IMG/VR virus record: IMGVR_UViG_3300037189_013517
Location: 1-64,000 of that record
DNA length: 64,000 nucleotides
Reading direction: 5' to 3' (one strand)
Source: a virus
Positions 8,333-16,483 of this stretch are shown piece by piece (position 1 is the first letter of the stretch; each line of letters begins with the position of its first letter). The position numbers and the translations under genes are program-made. The notes beneath the pieces are model-generated. The model was not told where the DNA came from, did not search any database, and was given only the letters and a program-made list of their open reading frames with translations.

Positions 8333-9816
8333 TGGCTGCAGACATAACACTAATTAAAAAGGATGAAGTTCACTTAAAAGTAATATGTGAACCTTCGATT
8401 GCCCAAGAACTAAGCGACCATTTTTGCTTTGAAGTTCCTGGAGCAAAGTTTCATCCTTTGTATAGATCACGTATGTGGGATGGTAAGGTTAGATTGTTTT
8501 CCATGTTTACTAAAGAAATATACATGGGACTCAAAGAATACGTTGAGGCGTTTGCGAAGGAGCGAGATTACTCAGTAAAAGATGCTGCAACACCTGTTTT
8601 TAAAGACCCAGTAACATATGAACAAGTGGAGGAGTTCTGCAAAGGATTAAAACTGCATTCAAAAGGCACTCCTATTGAGATACGAGATTATCAATTAGAA
8701 GCAGTATATAGAGCAATTTTGGATGGTAGAAAATTACTACTCTCACCTACCGGTTCAGGTAAATCACTTATCATATATTGTTTATTACGTTGGCATGCTA
8801 AATTTAGTAGACGACAACTAATATTAGTTCCTACTACTTCACTTGTAGAACAAATGTATTCTGATTTTCAAGATTATTCTTCAGAGAATAATTGGAAAAC
8901 TTCGGAGCATTGCCATCGAATATATGGTGGTCATGAAAAATCAAATGAATATGATGTGATAATTAGTACATGGCAATCTCTTTATAAATTACCAAAAACA
9001 TTCTTTACAGATTTTCAAGTAATATATGGAGACGAAGCGCATCTATTTAAGGCAAAATCTCTAACAACTATTCTAAATAAATGTGATAAGTCTCCTTTTA
9101 GAATTGGTACCACAGGAACACTGGATGGTCTTAAAACACATAGATTAGTTCTTGAAGGTATATTTGGTCCTGTACTAAAAGTAACAACTACGAAAAAATT
9201 AATAACCGATAAGACATTAGCAGATCTAAAAATATTTACCATTATTTTGGAATATGCTGACGAGATAAGAAAATCAGTTAAGGGAAATTCATATCAAGAA
9301 GAAATGGATTTTTTAGTTCAACATGAACCTCGTAACAATTTCATTCGTAATTTAGCTTTGAAACAAACAACCAATACTTTAGTTCTTTTTCAATATGTAG
9401 AAAAACATGGTAAAATACTTTATGACATGATTCAAAAGAAAGAACCAAATCGAAAAGTCTTTTTTGTGTATGGGGGTACTGATACAGAACAAAGAGAGGA
9501 AATTCGACGCTTGACAGAACAGCAAAAGGATGCTATAATAGTGGCTTCGTATGGCACTTTTTCAACAGGAATAAATATTAAAAACCTACATAATATTATT
9601 TTCGCATCTCCTTCGAAATCTCGCATACGGAATTTGCAATCAATTGGTAGGGGTCTTAGAACGAATGAAGATAAAGAAATCTGTACTTTATACGATATCG
9701 GTGACGATCTTTCTTGGAAAACTAAAAAGAATTATACATTATTACATATGATAGAACGAATAAAAATTTATAATGATGAACATTTTAACTATAAACTAGT
9801 AAAGGTATCATTATAA
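8332..9816 (+). CDS. uvsW: UvsW-like superfamily 2 DNA/RNA helicase
   Basis: 494 residues. An N-terminal domain precedes the helicase core with Q-motif-like IRDYQLEA (about 117-124), Walker A SPTGSGKS (138-145), DEAH (234-237), a TGT motif III region and the C-terminal motif VI SIGRGLRTNE. T4 UvsW (503 aa) unwinds R-loops and branched intermediates and helps switch replication from origin- to recombination-dependent mode. The start codon overlaps the uvsY stop, indicating translational coupling. Confidence 0.93.
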   Translation: MAADITLIKKDEVHLKVICEPSIAQELSDHFCFEVPGAKFHPLYRSRMWDGKVRLFSMFTKEIYMGLKEYVEAFAKERDYSVKDAATPVFKDPVTYEQVEEFCKGLKLHSKGTPIEIRDYQLEAVYRAILDGRKLLLSPTGSGKSLIIYCLLRWHAKFSRRQLILVPTTSLVEQMYSDFQDYSSENNWKTSEHCHRIYGGHEKSNEYDVIISTWQSLYKLPKTFFTDFQVIYGDEAHLFKAKSLTTILNKCDKSPFRIGTTGTLDGLKTHRLVLEGIFGPVLKVTTTKKLITDKTLADLKIFTIILEYADEIRKSVKGNSYQEEMDFLVQHEPRNNFIRNLALKQTTNTLVLFQYVEKHGKILYDMIQKKEPNRKVFFVYGGTDTEQREEIRRLTEQQKDAIIVASYGTFSTGINIKNLHNIIFASPSKSRIRNLQSIGRGLRTNEDKEICTLYDIGDDLSWKTKKNYTLLHMIERIKIYNDEHFNYKLVKVSL

Positions 9817-10313
9817 TGGAAAACACTATATACTATAAGTTATTAAAATTGTCTTCGGGAGAAAATGTTATCTGCAGTACAGAAGATAATTGTGAAAATT
9901 TTGTAGATAGGGGTATGTTAAGCATAACAAATCCTGTTGTTTTAAATGTACTTAGAATGCCTAAAGGGAGAAACTTAGTTGAATCTTATGTACTTATACC
10001 TTGGTTCAGTTTTGCTAGCAACGATGTATATGAAATTTCTACAGATCAAGTTATCACCGCAATTGATATTAAAGAAACTTTAGTAAAAAATTATCTTGAT
10101 TATTTAGAGCAAAGAAGTAAAGAAGACGAGGAAGAAGAAAAAGCGGCGCAGGAGGAAGAACAAAAACTTTCGGAGTCCGACGCAGAAGGTATACAAGAAA
10201 TTATTGATAATATGATTGAGCACATAGGAGAACAATTTGAAGAAGAAGAATCCGACGGAAGAGACGATTCCCATTTTGGAAGAAGTCGAAGAGGTACTAG
10301 AACCATCCACTAA
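9816..10313 (+). CDS. LSm-like fold phage protein with acidic tail
   Basis: 165 residues. The first 95 residues (YYKLLKLSSGENVIC ... MLSITNPVVLNVL ... VLIPWFSFA) form a small beta-rich unit that resembles the Sm/LSm pattern and matches the protein at 44951-45259 (KILKFMSGEEVVGQI) in layout. Residues 105-160 are a very acidic, low-complexity helix. The function is unknown. Its start overlaps the uvsW stop, and its 3' end overlaps the gp55 reading frame by 77 bp, so it may be translationally coupled to the late sigma factor. The LSm assignment rests on visual pattern only. Confidence 0.6.
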   Translation: MENTIYYKLLKLSSGENVICSTEDNCENFVDRGMLSITNPVVLNVLRMPKGRNLVESYVLIPWFSFASNDVYEISTDQVITAIDIKETLVKNYLDYLEQRSKEDEEEEKAAQEEEQKLSESDAEGIQEIIDNMIEHIGEQFEEEESDGRDDSHFGRSRRGTRTIH

Positions 10314-10869
10314 AAAATCTAAAATGGATGCTGCTCATTATGTTGATAATAAAAAATTCTTAGCAGCTCTAATAGATTATAGAAAAGACATAGATATTTC
10401 AACTTCTGCAGGAGAGGAGATTCCTCGAGTGCCTGATTATATAGGTGAATGCTTTATTAAGATTGCCACACACTTATCGTATAAATCAAATTTTATTAAT
10501 TATACTTTTAGAGATGATATGATTTCTGACGGTATTGAGAACTGTTTAACCGCAGCTACAAAATTTGATCCTTCCAAATCATCTAATCCTTTTGCATATT
10601 ATACGCAGATCATTTATTTTGCATTTATTCGTCGAATACAAAAAGAGAAAAAACATCAGGCTACTAAATACAAAATAATTGAGAATTTAGATTTAGATTC
10701 CATTATTCAACAAAATGATGAAAGTGAATCAGGTAGGCAACTGATAGAATTCTTGAAGAAGCAATTGGATACGATAGATCCCGAAAAACGGGAAACGCCT
10801 GCTCAAACAAAAGCTCGGAAGAAAAAAGAATCAGAAACGGACATTCCTACTATAGACTTACTCGATTAA
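10237..10869 (+). CDS. 55: Late-transcription sigma factor, gp55-like
   Basis: The segment HYVDNKKFLAALIDYRKDID aligns with T4 gp55 (YVNNKELLQAIIDWK), and FRDDMISDGIENCLTAATKF followed by NPFAYYTQIIYFAFIRRIQK matches its sigma region 2-like core. gp55 recognises TATAAATA promoters together with the gp45 clamp; such promoters occur in this window. The start is uncertain. TTG at 10237 has a good AGGAG six bases upstream and gives 210 residues. ATG at 10324 gives 181 residues, closer to T4 (185), but shows no ribosome site. The early part overlaps the preceding gene. Confidence 0.9.
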   Translation: MKKKNPTEETIPILEEVEEVLEPSTKKSKMDAAHYVDNKKFLAALIDYRKDIDISTSAGEEIPRVPDYIGECFIKIATHLSYKSNFINYTFRDDMISDGIENCLTAATKFDPSKSSNPFAYYTQIIYFAFIRRIQKEKKHQATKYKIIENLDLDSIIQQNDESESGRQLIEFLKKQLDTIDPEKRETPAQTKARKKKESETDIPTIDLLD

Positions 10870-10881
10870 ACACTATATAAT
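10853..10881 (+). promoter_or_regulatory. Sigma70-type promoter for queE
   Basis: TAGACT, 17 bp spacer, TATAAT. The -35 lies inside the end of the gp55 gene and the -10 is 26 bp before the queE start. The same TAGACT/17/TATAAT arrangement recurs at 62563. Confidence 0.65.
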
Positions 10882-10906
10882 ATATCATAACTTAAGTGAG
10901 GTAACT

Positions 10907-11770
10907 ATGAGTAAGATAAAGATAGCAGAATTGTTTTATTCGATTCAGGGAGAAGGACGCTATATGGGCGTACCTTCAGTATTCTTAAGAACATTTGGTT
11001 GCAATTTTAAATGTGCAGGTTTCGGTATGCCTGCGGGGCAACTAAGTACCGAAGCAGATGAAGTAGCACATACACATAAAGAAATAGAATCATTCTTTAA
11101 ATACGAAGAACTTCCATTAGTTAAAACAGGATGCGATAGTTACGCTAGTTGGCATCCCGCATTTAAAGATCTAAGTCCAATGCTTACTAATGATGCTATT
11201 GCGAATCGCATCATGGAAATACTTCCGCATAAAGAATGGAAAGAGGAACATCTTGTTATAACAGGCGGTGAACCTTTATTAGGCTGGCAAAAAGCATATC
11301 CTGATTTATTAGAACATTCGCTTATGCAAAGATTAGATGAATTAACTTTTGAGACAAATGGTACTCAAGAATTAACAGAAGATTTTAGAGATTATCTTTT
11401 TGAAGAATGGACTCGTTTTGGTCGAGACTATGATAAATTAACTTTTTCAGTTTCGCCTAAACTATCAGTATCAGGTGAAACATGGAGCGAGGCAATTAAA
11501 CCTGAGATTATTAAAAGTTATCAAGAATTAGGTTATACTTATTTAAAATTTGTTGTTGCAACAGAACAAGATGTTGAAGAAGCGAATGAAGCTGTGCATG
11601 AATACAGACATGCAGGTTTTGGTGGTCCTGTTTATCTTATGCCGGTTGGCGGGGTAGAATCAGTGTATCATTTAAATAATCGCAAGGTTGCAGAAATGGC
11701 AATGGCGAAAGGCTGGAGGTATTCTGATAGATTACAGGTACCTTTGTTTAAAAATGAATGGGGTACTTGA
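10907..11770 (+). CDS. queE: 7-carboxy-7-deazaguanine synthase QueE (radical SAM)
   Basis: 287 residues. The N-terminal AELFYSIQGEGRYMGVPSVF is the QueE signature. Cluster cysteines are Cys32 and Cys36 (FGCNFKC), with the third apparently Cys76 (KTGCDSY) after an insertion, a spacing I associate with phage QueE. TGGEP (119-123) is the SAM-binding motif. The enzyme converts carboxy-tetrahydropterin to 7-carboxy-7-deazaguanine (CDG). Together with folE, queD and dpdA here, this indicates 7-deazaguanine modification of phage DNA. It has its own promoter and overlaps the following gene by one base (TGATG). Confidence 0.93.
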   Translation: MSKIKIAELFYSIQGEGRYMGVPSVFLRTFGCNFKCAGFGMPAGQLSTEADEVAHTHKEIESFFKYEELPLVKTGCDSYASWHPAFKDLSPMLTNDAIANRIMEILPHKEWKEEHLVITGGEPLLGWQKAYPDLLEHSLMQRLDELTFETNGTQELTEDFRDYLFEEWTRFGRDYDKLTFSVSPKLSVSGETWSEAIKPEIIKSYQELGYTYLKFVVATEQDVEEANEAVHEYRHAGFGGPVYLMPVGGVESVYHLNNRKVAEMAMAKGWRYSDRLQVPLFKNEWGT

Positions 11771-12195
11771 TGCAGTATACGTTTAAAGAATTTGATGAAG
11801 ATATACATTATTTGGTTAAGCAAGTAGAACAATCTAATATTACATATGACTATATAATTGGTATCAAGCGAGGTGGTCTTATACCTGCAGTTTGTTTATC
11901 CCATGCTTTAAATATTCCATTACATGTTTTAGAATGGTCTAATCGAGATTCTATAAAATGGGATTTCGATAATCCTGCAATGAAAATAGGAAAACGAATT
12001 TTATTGATTGATGATATTTGCGATAGTGGCGAAACATTAATAAAGATTAAAGAACATTATAGCCATTGTATAATTGATACTGCGGTATTATTGTTTAATG
12101 AAGATCAAATACATATACCAACATATTATGCGCAAGCATTTAGTAGAAAAGAACAACCTGAATTTTATGATTTCTGGTGGGAACTATATAAATAA
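11770..12195 (+). CDS. Phosphoribosyltransferase
   Basis: 141 residues. RILLIDDICDSGETL (76-90) is the PRPP-binding loop of type I phosphoribosyltransferases, and IIGIKRGGLIPA (29-40) is the usual PPi-loop region. It is similar in size to short xanthine/hypoxanthine phosphoribosyltransferases. The start at 11770 overlaps the queE stop. It sits inside the deazaguanine cluster, so it may adjust purine supply or act on a deazapurine base. That role is inference. Confidence 0.82.
   Translation: MQYTFKEFDEDIHYLVKQVEQSNITYDYIIGIKRGGLIPAVCLSHALNIPLHVLEWSNRDSIKWDFDNPAMKIGKRILLIDDICDSGETLIKIKEHYSHCIIDTAVLLFNEDQIHIPTYYAQAFSRKEQPEFYDFWWELYK
12187..12194 (+). promoter_or_regulatory. Possible late promoter before folE
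   Basis: Exact TATAAATA overlapping the Tyr-Lys-stop codons of the phosphoribosyltransferase gene, 61 bp before the folE ATG. It could be a coincidence of codon content in an AT-rich genome. Confidence 0.4.
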
Positions 12196-12198
12196 AAG

Positions 12199-12216
12199 TG
12201 CCACACAACGGTGGCA
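12199..12216 (+). other. Intergenic hairpin upstream of folE
   Basis: A perfect 6 bp stem TGCCAC/GTGGCA with a six-base loop lies in the folE leader and is not followed by a T tract. It may be a processing or regulatory stem. Confidence 0.45.
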
Positions 12217-12254
12217 AATTCAAAACTCATATCCGCGTAAGGAAGGATTCAAAA

Positions 12255-12938
12255 ATGTCATACAATAAAACTAAAACTGATTCTGAACTTGGTCGTAACG
12301 TTCATGCTTATCTAGTTCATAAGGGAGTAGAAACTCCCACAATTGATACATCTAAATTAGATCGTAAAGATAAAATTGACGAGATCGAAAAACATTTCGC
12401 AGCCATTATGCATGTTCTTGGACTTGATCTAACAGATGATAGCCTAAATGAAACACCTAAACGTGTTGCCAAAATGTATGTTAATGAAATATTTTGGGGT
12501 TTAGATTATGACGCATTCCCTAAATGTACAACTGTTGATAATAAAATGGGTTACAATGAAATGGTCGTTGAACGTAATGTCAATGTACAAAGTAATTGTG
12601 AACATCATTTTGTAGTTATTGATGGCGTTGCTACAGTAGCTTATGTACCAAAGAATAAAGTTCTAGGTCTAAGTAAAATTAATCGTATAGTGGAATATTT
12701 TAGTAAGCGTCCTCAGATTCAAGAACGATTAACGGAGCAAATTTTTCATGCATTATGTTTTATACTTGAAACAGATGATGTTGCTGTTTTAATTGATGCG
12801 CAGCATTACTGTGTTAAATCCAGAGGTGTTGAGGACACCGGTAGTTCTACAGTAACAGTTCGTTTAGGTGGCGGATTTAAAAATGATCCTGCAGCAAGAA
12901 ATGAATTTTTAAGTATTGCAAGAATGGGTAAATGTTAA
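12255..12938 (+). CDS. folE: GTP cyclohydrolase I (FolE)
   Basis: 227 residues from ATG 12255, preceded by GGAAGGA. The motif CEHH (115-118) and the later HYC (184-186) provide the zinc Cys/His ligands, with SKINRIVEYFSKRPQIQERL as the family core and a C-terminal SSTVTVRLGG. It converts GTP to dihydroneopterin triphosphate, the first step of the queuosine/7-deazaguanine pathway, feeding QueD and QueE. The upstream in-frame GTG at 12198 lies in a hairpin and is not preferred. Confidence 0.95.
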   Translation: MSYNKTKTDSELGRNVHAYLVHKGVETPTIDTSKLDRKDKIDEIEKHFAAIMHVLGLDLTDDSLNETPKRVAKMYVNEIFWGLDYDAFPKCTTVDNKMGYNEMVVERNVNVQSNCEHHFVVIDGVATVAYVPKNKVLGLSKINRIVEYFSKRPQIQERLTEQIFHALCFILETDDVAVLIDAQHYCVKSRGVEDTGSSTVTVRLGGGFKNDPAARNEFLSIARMGKC

Positions 12939-12939
12939 A

Positions 12940-13464
12940 ATGACTGTAAATGTTATGATTGATCTTGAGACAATGTCCACAAGGTCGAATGCCGCAATTT
13001 GTTCTATTGGCGCAGTAAAGTTTGCGGGTACTAGAATCTTAGATACCTTTTACTGCACTATTGACATTAAGACTTGTAAAGATGCAGGATTCCATATTTC
13101 AAAAGATACCGTTAAATGGTGGTCGGAACAAAATAAAGAAGCTCTACGAGAATTAACTAAAAATAATATTCCATTAGATGACGCATTAACAAATTTTGAA
13201 GCCTGGTTCGGTCCTAAAAGTTTGCCCGTATGGGGAAACGGCGCAGTATTTGATAATACAATTCTTGCTAATGCGTACTTTAATACTGATAGAGAACCAC
13301 CCTGGAAATGTTGGGATGATAGATGTTATAGAACAGTTAAAGCATTGTTCAAATGGATTCCTGCAGATGAAAGAGTAGGAGTTTATCATAATGCTTTAGA
13401 TGATGCGATGCACCAAACTAAACACTTGATTAAAATACTAGGTGATGGGAATGAAAACGTATAA
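12940..13464 (+). CDS. DEDD-family 3'-5' exonuclease (DexA/RNase T-like)
   Basis: 174 residues from ATG 12940. MIDLETMS (Asp8, Glu10) is motif I, VWGNGAVFDNTIL contains the motif II Asp, and HNALDDAMHQ is the motif III HxxxxD typical of DEDDh enzymes. Such phage exonucleases (T4 DexA-like) degrade single-stranded DNA or RNA ends. It starts one base after the folE stop, and its 3' end overlaps the next gene, indicating coupled expression within the modification cluster. Confidence 0.85.
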   Translation: MTVNVMIDLETMSTRSNAAICSIGAVKFAGTRILDTFYCTIDIKTCKDAGFHISKDTVKWWSEQNKEALRELTKNNIPLDDALTNFEAWFGPKSLPVWGNGAVFDNTILANAYFNTDREPPWKCWDDRCYRTVKALFKWIPADERVGVYHNALDDAMHQTKHLIKILGDGNENV

Positions 13465-14812
13465 ACGAAGAATAGCATTTTGTATTAGTGATCAACATCT
13501 TGTACCGCATGGCGGCATAGGACAATTTGCTAAAGGTTTTACTGAAATGGCAGTAAAGCTAGGTTGGAAGGTTGATATTATTATGGATAAACCTTCAACC
13601 AGTCCTATGTCAAAAGTAGTTGAGGACATGGGAGCTAATATTCTCCCTTGTCAAAATCCTATTAGTTATAGTGGGCACACTGGCACATTTGCTTTTTCAG
13701 ATTCAATTAATTTTGAAAAGATAATTAATTTTAGAAACGCAATTATGCAAGCATTTCATAATAACATATATGACATGATTGTTTGTAATTCTAAAGAAGA
13801 TATGCCTGCAGTATTAGCATTGGATCTAAATAATTATATTCCAGTTGTATTCTATACACACGAAGAAAGTATGGTGTTTAGAGATAGTAGGAATTTTAAA
13901 GGTGTATTTTTAGAATCATGCAATGAATTCTTTAATGAATTGATGACATTGGAAAGTATAAATGTAGGCACACAATCTCAGCGCAATGTAGATGAGATTA
14001 AAAAGAATGGCGGCATCAATGTTAATTTACTTCCTATGCCAATGTCCGAAAGAGATTTACTTGTAGAAAATTATGAAGAACGAAGCGGTGTTCTTTATAT
14101 TGGTCGATGGGAACCAAGAAAGAATCCCGAAGCATTTTTAAAAGTAATTGCTGAAACTAAATTACCTGCAAAAATTATTACGAATAGTAATGGCGAAAAG
14201 AAATTTAAGGCTAGGCTTGAAGAACTAGGCATTACTGATTATGAAATGAAGGTCGGTGTCGTAGGTAAAGAAAAAACGGATTTTATTAAATCTGCAAGGG
14301 TTCACTATAACCCATCATTTAGAGAAAATTACCCATTTACCTTTTTTGAATGCCTTGGTCACATGCCATGCGTAGTTTTGGATGAGCAAGATTGGAGTAC
14401 AAATTTTGATAGTAAATATTACTTTACTACACCTTCCAGATTAGCATATGATGTGGTTAGAAAAGCATATGATATTTCAGGCAAAGAATGGTATGAACGA
14501 GGCGCACTACAATATATCAAAGGATTGGATTTTAAAACCTCCGACTATTGGAGTAAGTTTTTAAATTCATATAAACCGACTGCACAATCAAAATCGGATT
14601 CGGCAAAAATTAATCAATACGATACTGTTCAATATGCTAAATATATTATAGAACTAAAAAGGACACAACTAGCAATAGATGATGTCAAATCTGTATTGAC
14701 AAATCGACACAAATATAATATACTATATACAGATAAAGATACATACTTATCTAAAGATCCAAACTATATACCGCAAGAAGAAGATAATTCATTAGAAAGT
14801 TTATTCGCATGA
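13451..14812 (+). CDS. GT-B glycosyltransferase (GT4-like)
   Basis: About 453 residues. The N-terminal ISDQHLVPHGGIGQFAKGFT has the Gly-rich loop of GT-B enzymes, and the C-terminal half has VLYIGRWEPRKNPEAFLKVI and FRENYPFTFFECLGHMPCVV, the donor-binding E-x7-E-type region. The start at 13451 has AGGTG at suitable spacing; ATG 13445 is an alternative. It lies directly upstream of, and overlapping, dpdA. Location suggests a role with the modified base (for example adding a sugar), but a cell-surface target is equally possible. Confidence 0.78.
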   Translation: MKTYKRRIAFCISDQHLVPHGGIGQFAKGFTEMAVKLGWKVDIIMDKPSTSPMSKVVEDMGANILPCQNPISYSGHTGTFAFSDSINFEKIINFRNAIMQAFHNNIYDMIVCNSKEDMPAVLALDLNNYIPVVFYTHEESMVFRDSRNFKGVFLESCNEFFNELMTLESINVGTQSQRNVDEIKKNGGINVNLLPMPMSERDLLVENYEERSGVLYIGRWEPRKNPEAFLKVIAETKLPAKIITNSNGEKKFKARLEELGITDYEMKVGVVGKEKTDFIKSARVHYNPSFRENYPFTFFECLGHMPCVVLDEQDWSTNFDSKYYFTTPSRLAYDVVRKAYDISGKEWYERGALQYIKGLDFKTSDYWSKFLNSYKPTAQSKSDSAKINQYDTVQYAKYIIELKRTQLAIDDVKSVLTNRHKYNILYTDKDTYLSKDPNYIPQEEDNSLESLFA

Positions 14813-16089
14813 GCAGACAATTAGAATATGTTATTTCAGGACCTGCGTATTTACGATTAGGTGCAGAACAATGTAATGATCCTGAGACATTACAAATGAT
14901 TAATAATTTGATTGAGAGTACCGTTCATAATAAAAACAATCATCAGTTTTCTCTTTTGTATAATGGTTTTACTGAAAAGAACTTTGGGCACAAACTTCAA
15001 AAGTATAGATCGGTAATCAAAAATATTCATGCAGACTCAGGTGGTCTTCAGATTATTACTCGCGGTCTACAAAATACCCCTGAGACAAGAAATAAGGTAT
15101 ATGAGAATCAGGCTACCTATGCGGATATAGGAATGGCATTTGATGAAATTCCGGTTATAACAACTGGTTCTTCTTCTAAGATTGATACAAGACGTAGATA
15201 TGTAGATACTCAAAATTTTGAGAACTATGCTAGACAAACAGGTAAAAATGTAAAAGATCAGATTGAAAAATTTGATACATTAAATAGTAAGTGTCGCCCA
15301 TTTGCGATTTTACAGGGTTCAGGATATGACTCCTATAATAAATGGGCAGAATGTATGCTTGAAGAAATACCTAGCAATTTACATCATCGTATAGGTGGTG
15401 TTGCTATGGGTTCAGCTGCGCTAGGTATGGGACCACTTGAAGATGTTAAACGAGCATTTTATGTTAATGCTGTTCCATTCGAAAGACCTTTTCATTTACA
15501 CGTTCTAGGTGTAGGTGCATTGAAACGTATTTTGCCTTATCTATTGTTTAGTCAAACAGGATTATATGAAGGTGTAGATATATCATATGATTCAACTACA
15601 CATTCTATGTCATTAGATAATGGTTTATTTTATTTTTCATTTAGTAAGAAAAATAGTCCAAGTGATTATGGTGGATCTTCAGTAAAGATGGGAAGACCAT
15701 ATTCCAATATCTATAGAACAGTATCTGAAGAAATTAATAATGTTTGTGGTACAAGCTATGAGCCAGAAGAATTTCATAAACTAATGAATGTTAGTGTAGG
15801 TCAATATATGGAAAACGGTGGCAAGTTTAAAGATGTAATGCAGGCAAGATTAGGATTTATTCTTACTAATGTGCATAATTTTACATATGATGTTTCTAAT
15901 CTTATGAATTCTAAAGACGCATTTTTAAAATTTTGTGCAGCCAAAGGTTGTGAGAATGAGTATTCTACTTTATTTGATGTGAAAACAAATGACGATTTTA
16001 TTCATTGGGAAAAACACGTAGGTAAATATATGGATTCGGAACCTGTGAATACAGTAGCACCTACAACACTTGAGGATTTATTTGCATGA
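14809..16089 (+). CDS. dpdA: DpdA-like DNA guanine transglycosylase (TGT paralogue)
   Basis: 426 residues. The motifs follow the tRNA-guanine transglycosylase barrel: HADSGGLQI (75-82), FDEIP (111-115), FAILQGSGYD (165-174), IGGVAMGS (195-202) and GVDISYDSTTHS (255-266), where the nucleophilic Asp is expected. The zinc-binding Cys cluster of tRNA enzymes is not evident. DpdA proteins exchange guanine in DNA for a 7-deazaguanine. The presence of queE, folE and queD in the same cluster supports a DNA role over tRNA. Start overlaps the upstream stop by 4 bp. No queC is seen here, so the inserted base could be CDG, or preQ0 made with a host QueC. Confidence 0.85.
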   Translation: MSRQLEYVISGPAYLRLGAEQCNDPETLQMINNLIESTVHNKNNHQFSLLYNGFTEKNFGHKLQKYRSVIKNIHADSGGLQIITRGLQNTPETRNKVYENQATYADIGMAFDEIPVITTGSSSKIDTRRRYVDTQNFENYARQTGKNVKDQIEKFDTLNSKCRPFAILQGSGYDSYNKWAECMLEEIPSNLHHRIGGVAMGSAALGMGPLEDVKRAFYVNAVPFERPFHLHVLGVGALKRILPYLLFSQTGLYEGVDISYDSTTHSMSLDNGLFYFSFSKKNSPSDYGGSSVKMGRPYSNIYRTVSEEINNVCGTSYEPEEFHKLMNVSVGQYMENGGKFKDVMQARLGFILTNVHNFTYDVSNLMNSKDAFLKFCAAKGCENEYSTLFDVKTNDDFIHWEKHVGKYMDSEPVNTVAPTTLEDLFA

Positions 16090-16475
16090 TTATTAAACAA
16101 GACATTCGACCAAACAAAATGATATGGGTAACCTTCCGCAAAGAAGGTATTCATTGTTATCCTGCAGCAGCAACAGATCCTAATCTAGCGTCAGGTGACG
16201 CATATGATGTATCGTTTCTTGCTAATCCTCATAGGCATATCTTTCATTTCAGGGTTTGGATCTCTGTGCAACACAATGATAGGGATATCGAGTTCATCCA
16301 ATTCAAAAGATGGTTGGAAAGCATGTATAATAATTCAACACTCAGTTTAGATTATAAGTCATGTGAAATGATGTCGGATGACCTATATGAAAAAATTGTA
16401 GAAAGATATTCAGATAGAGAAATTTGGATTGAAGTATCAGAAGATGGTGAAAATGGTTCGTTCATTAAATATTGA
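16086..16475 (+). CDS. Uncharacterised protein in deazaguanine cluster
   Basis: 129 residues, start overlapping the dpdA stop. It contains a His/Arg-rich core PHRHIFHFRVWISVQHNDRD (about 48-67), then EFIQFKRWLES and LDYKSCEMM. I have a faint memory of similar small phage proteins but cannot name a family. There is no signal peptide or membrane segment. Tight coupling to dpdA suggests a partner or tailoring role in base modification. That is inference. Confidence 0.6.
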   Translation: MIIKQDIRPNKMIWVTFRKEGIHCYPAAATDPNLASGDAYDVSFLANPHRHIFHFRVWISVQHNDRDIEFIQFKRWLESMYNNSTLSLDYKSCEMMSDDLYEKIVERYSDREIWIEVSEDGENGSFIKY

Positions 16476-16483
16476 GGATTAAA

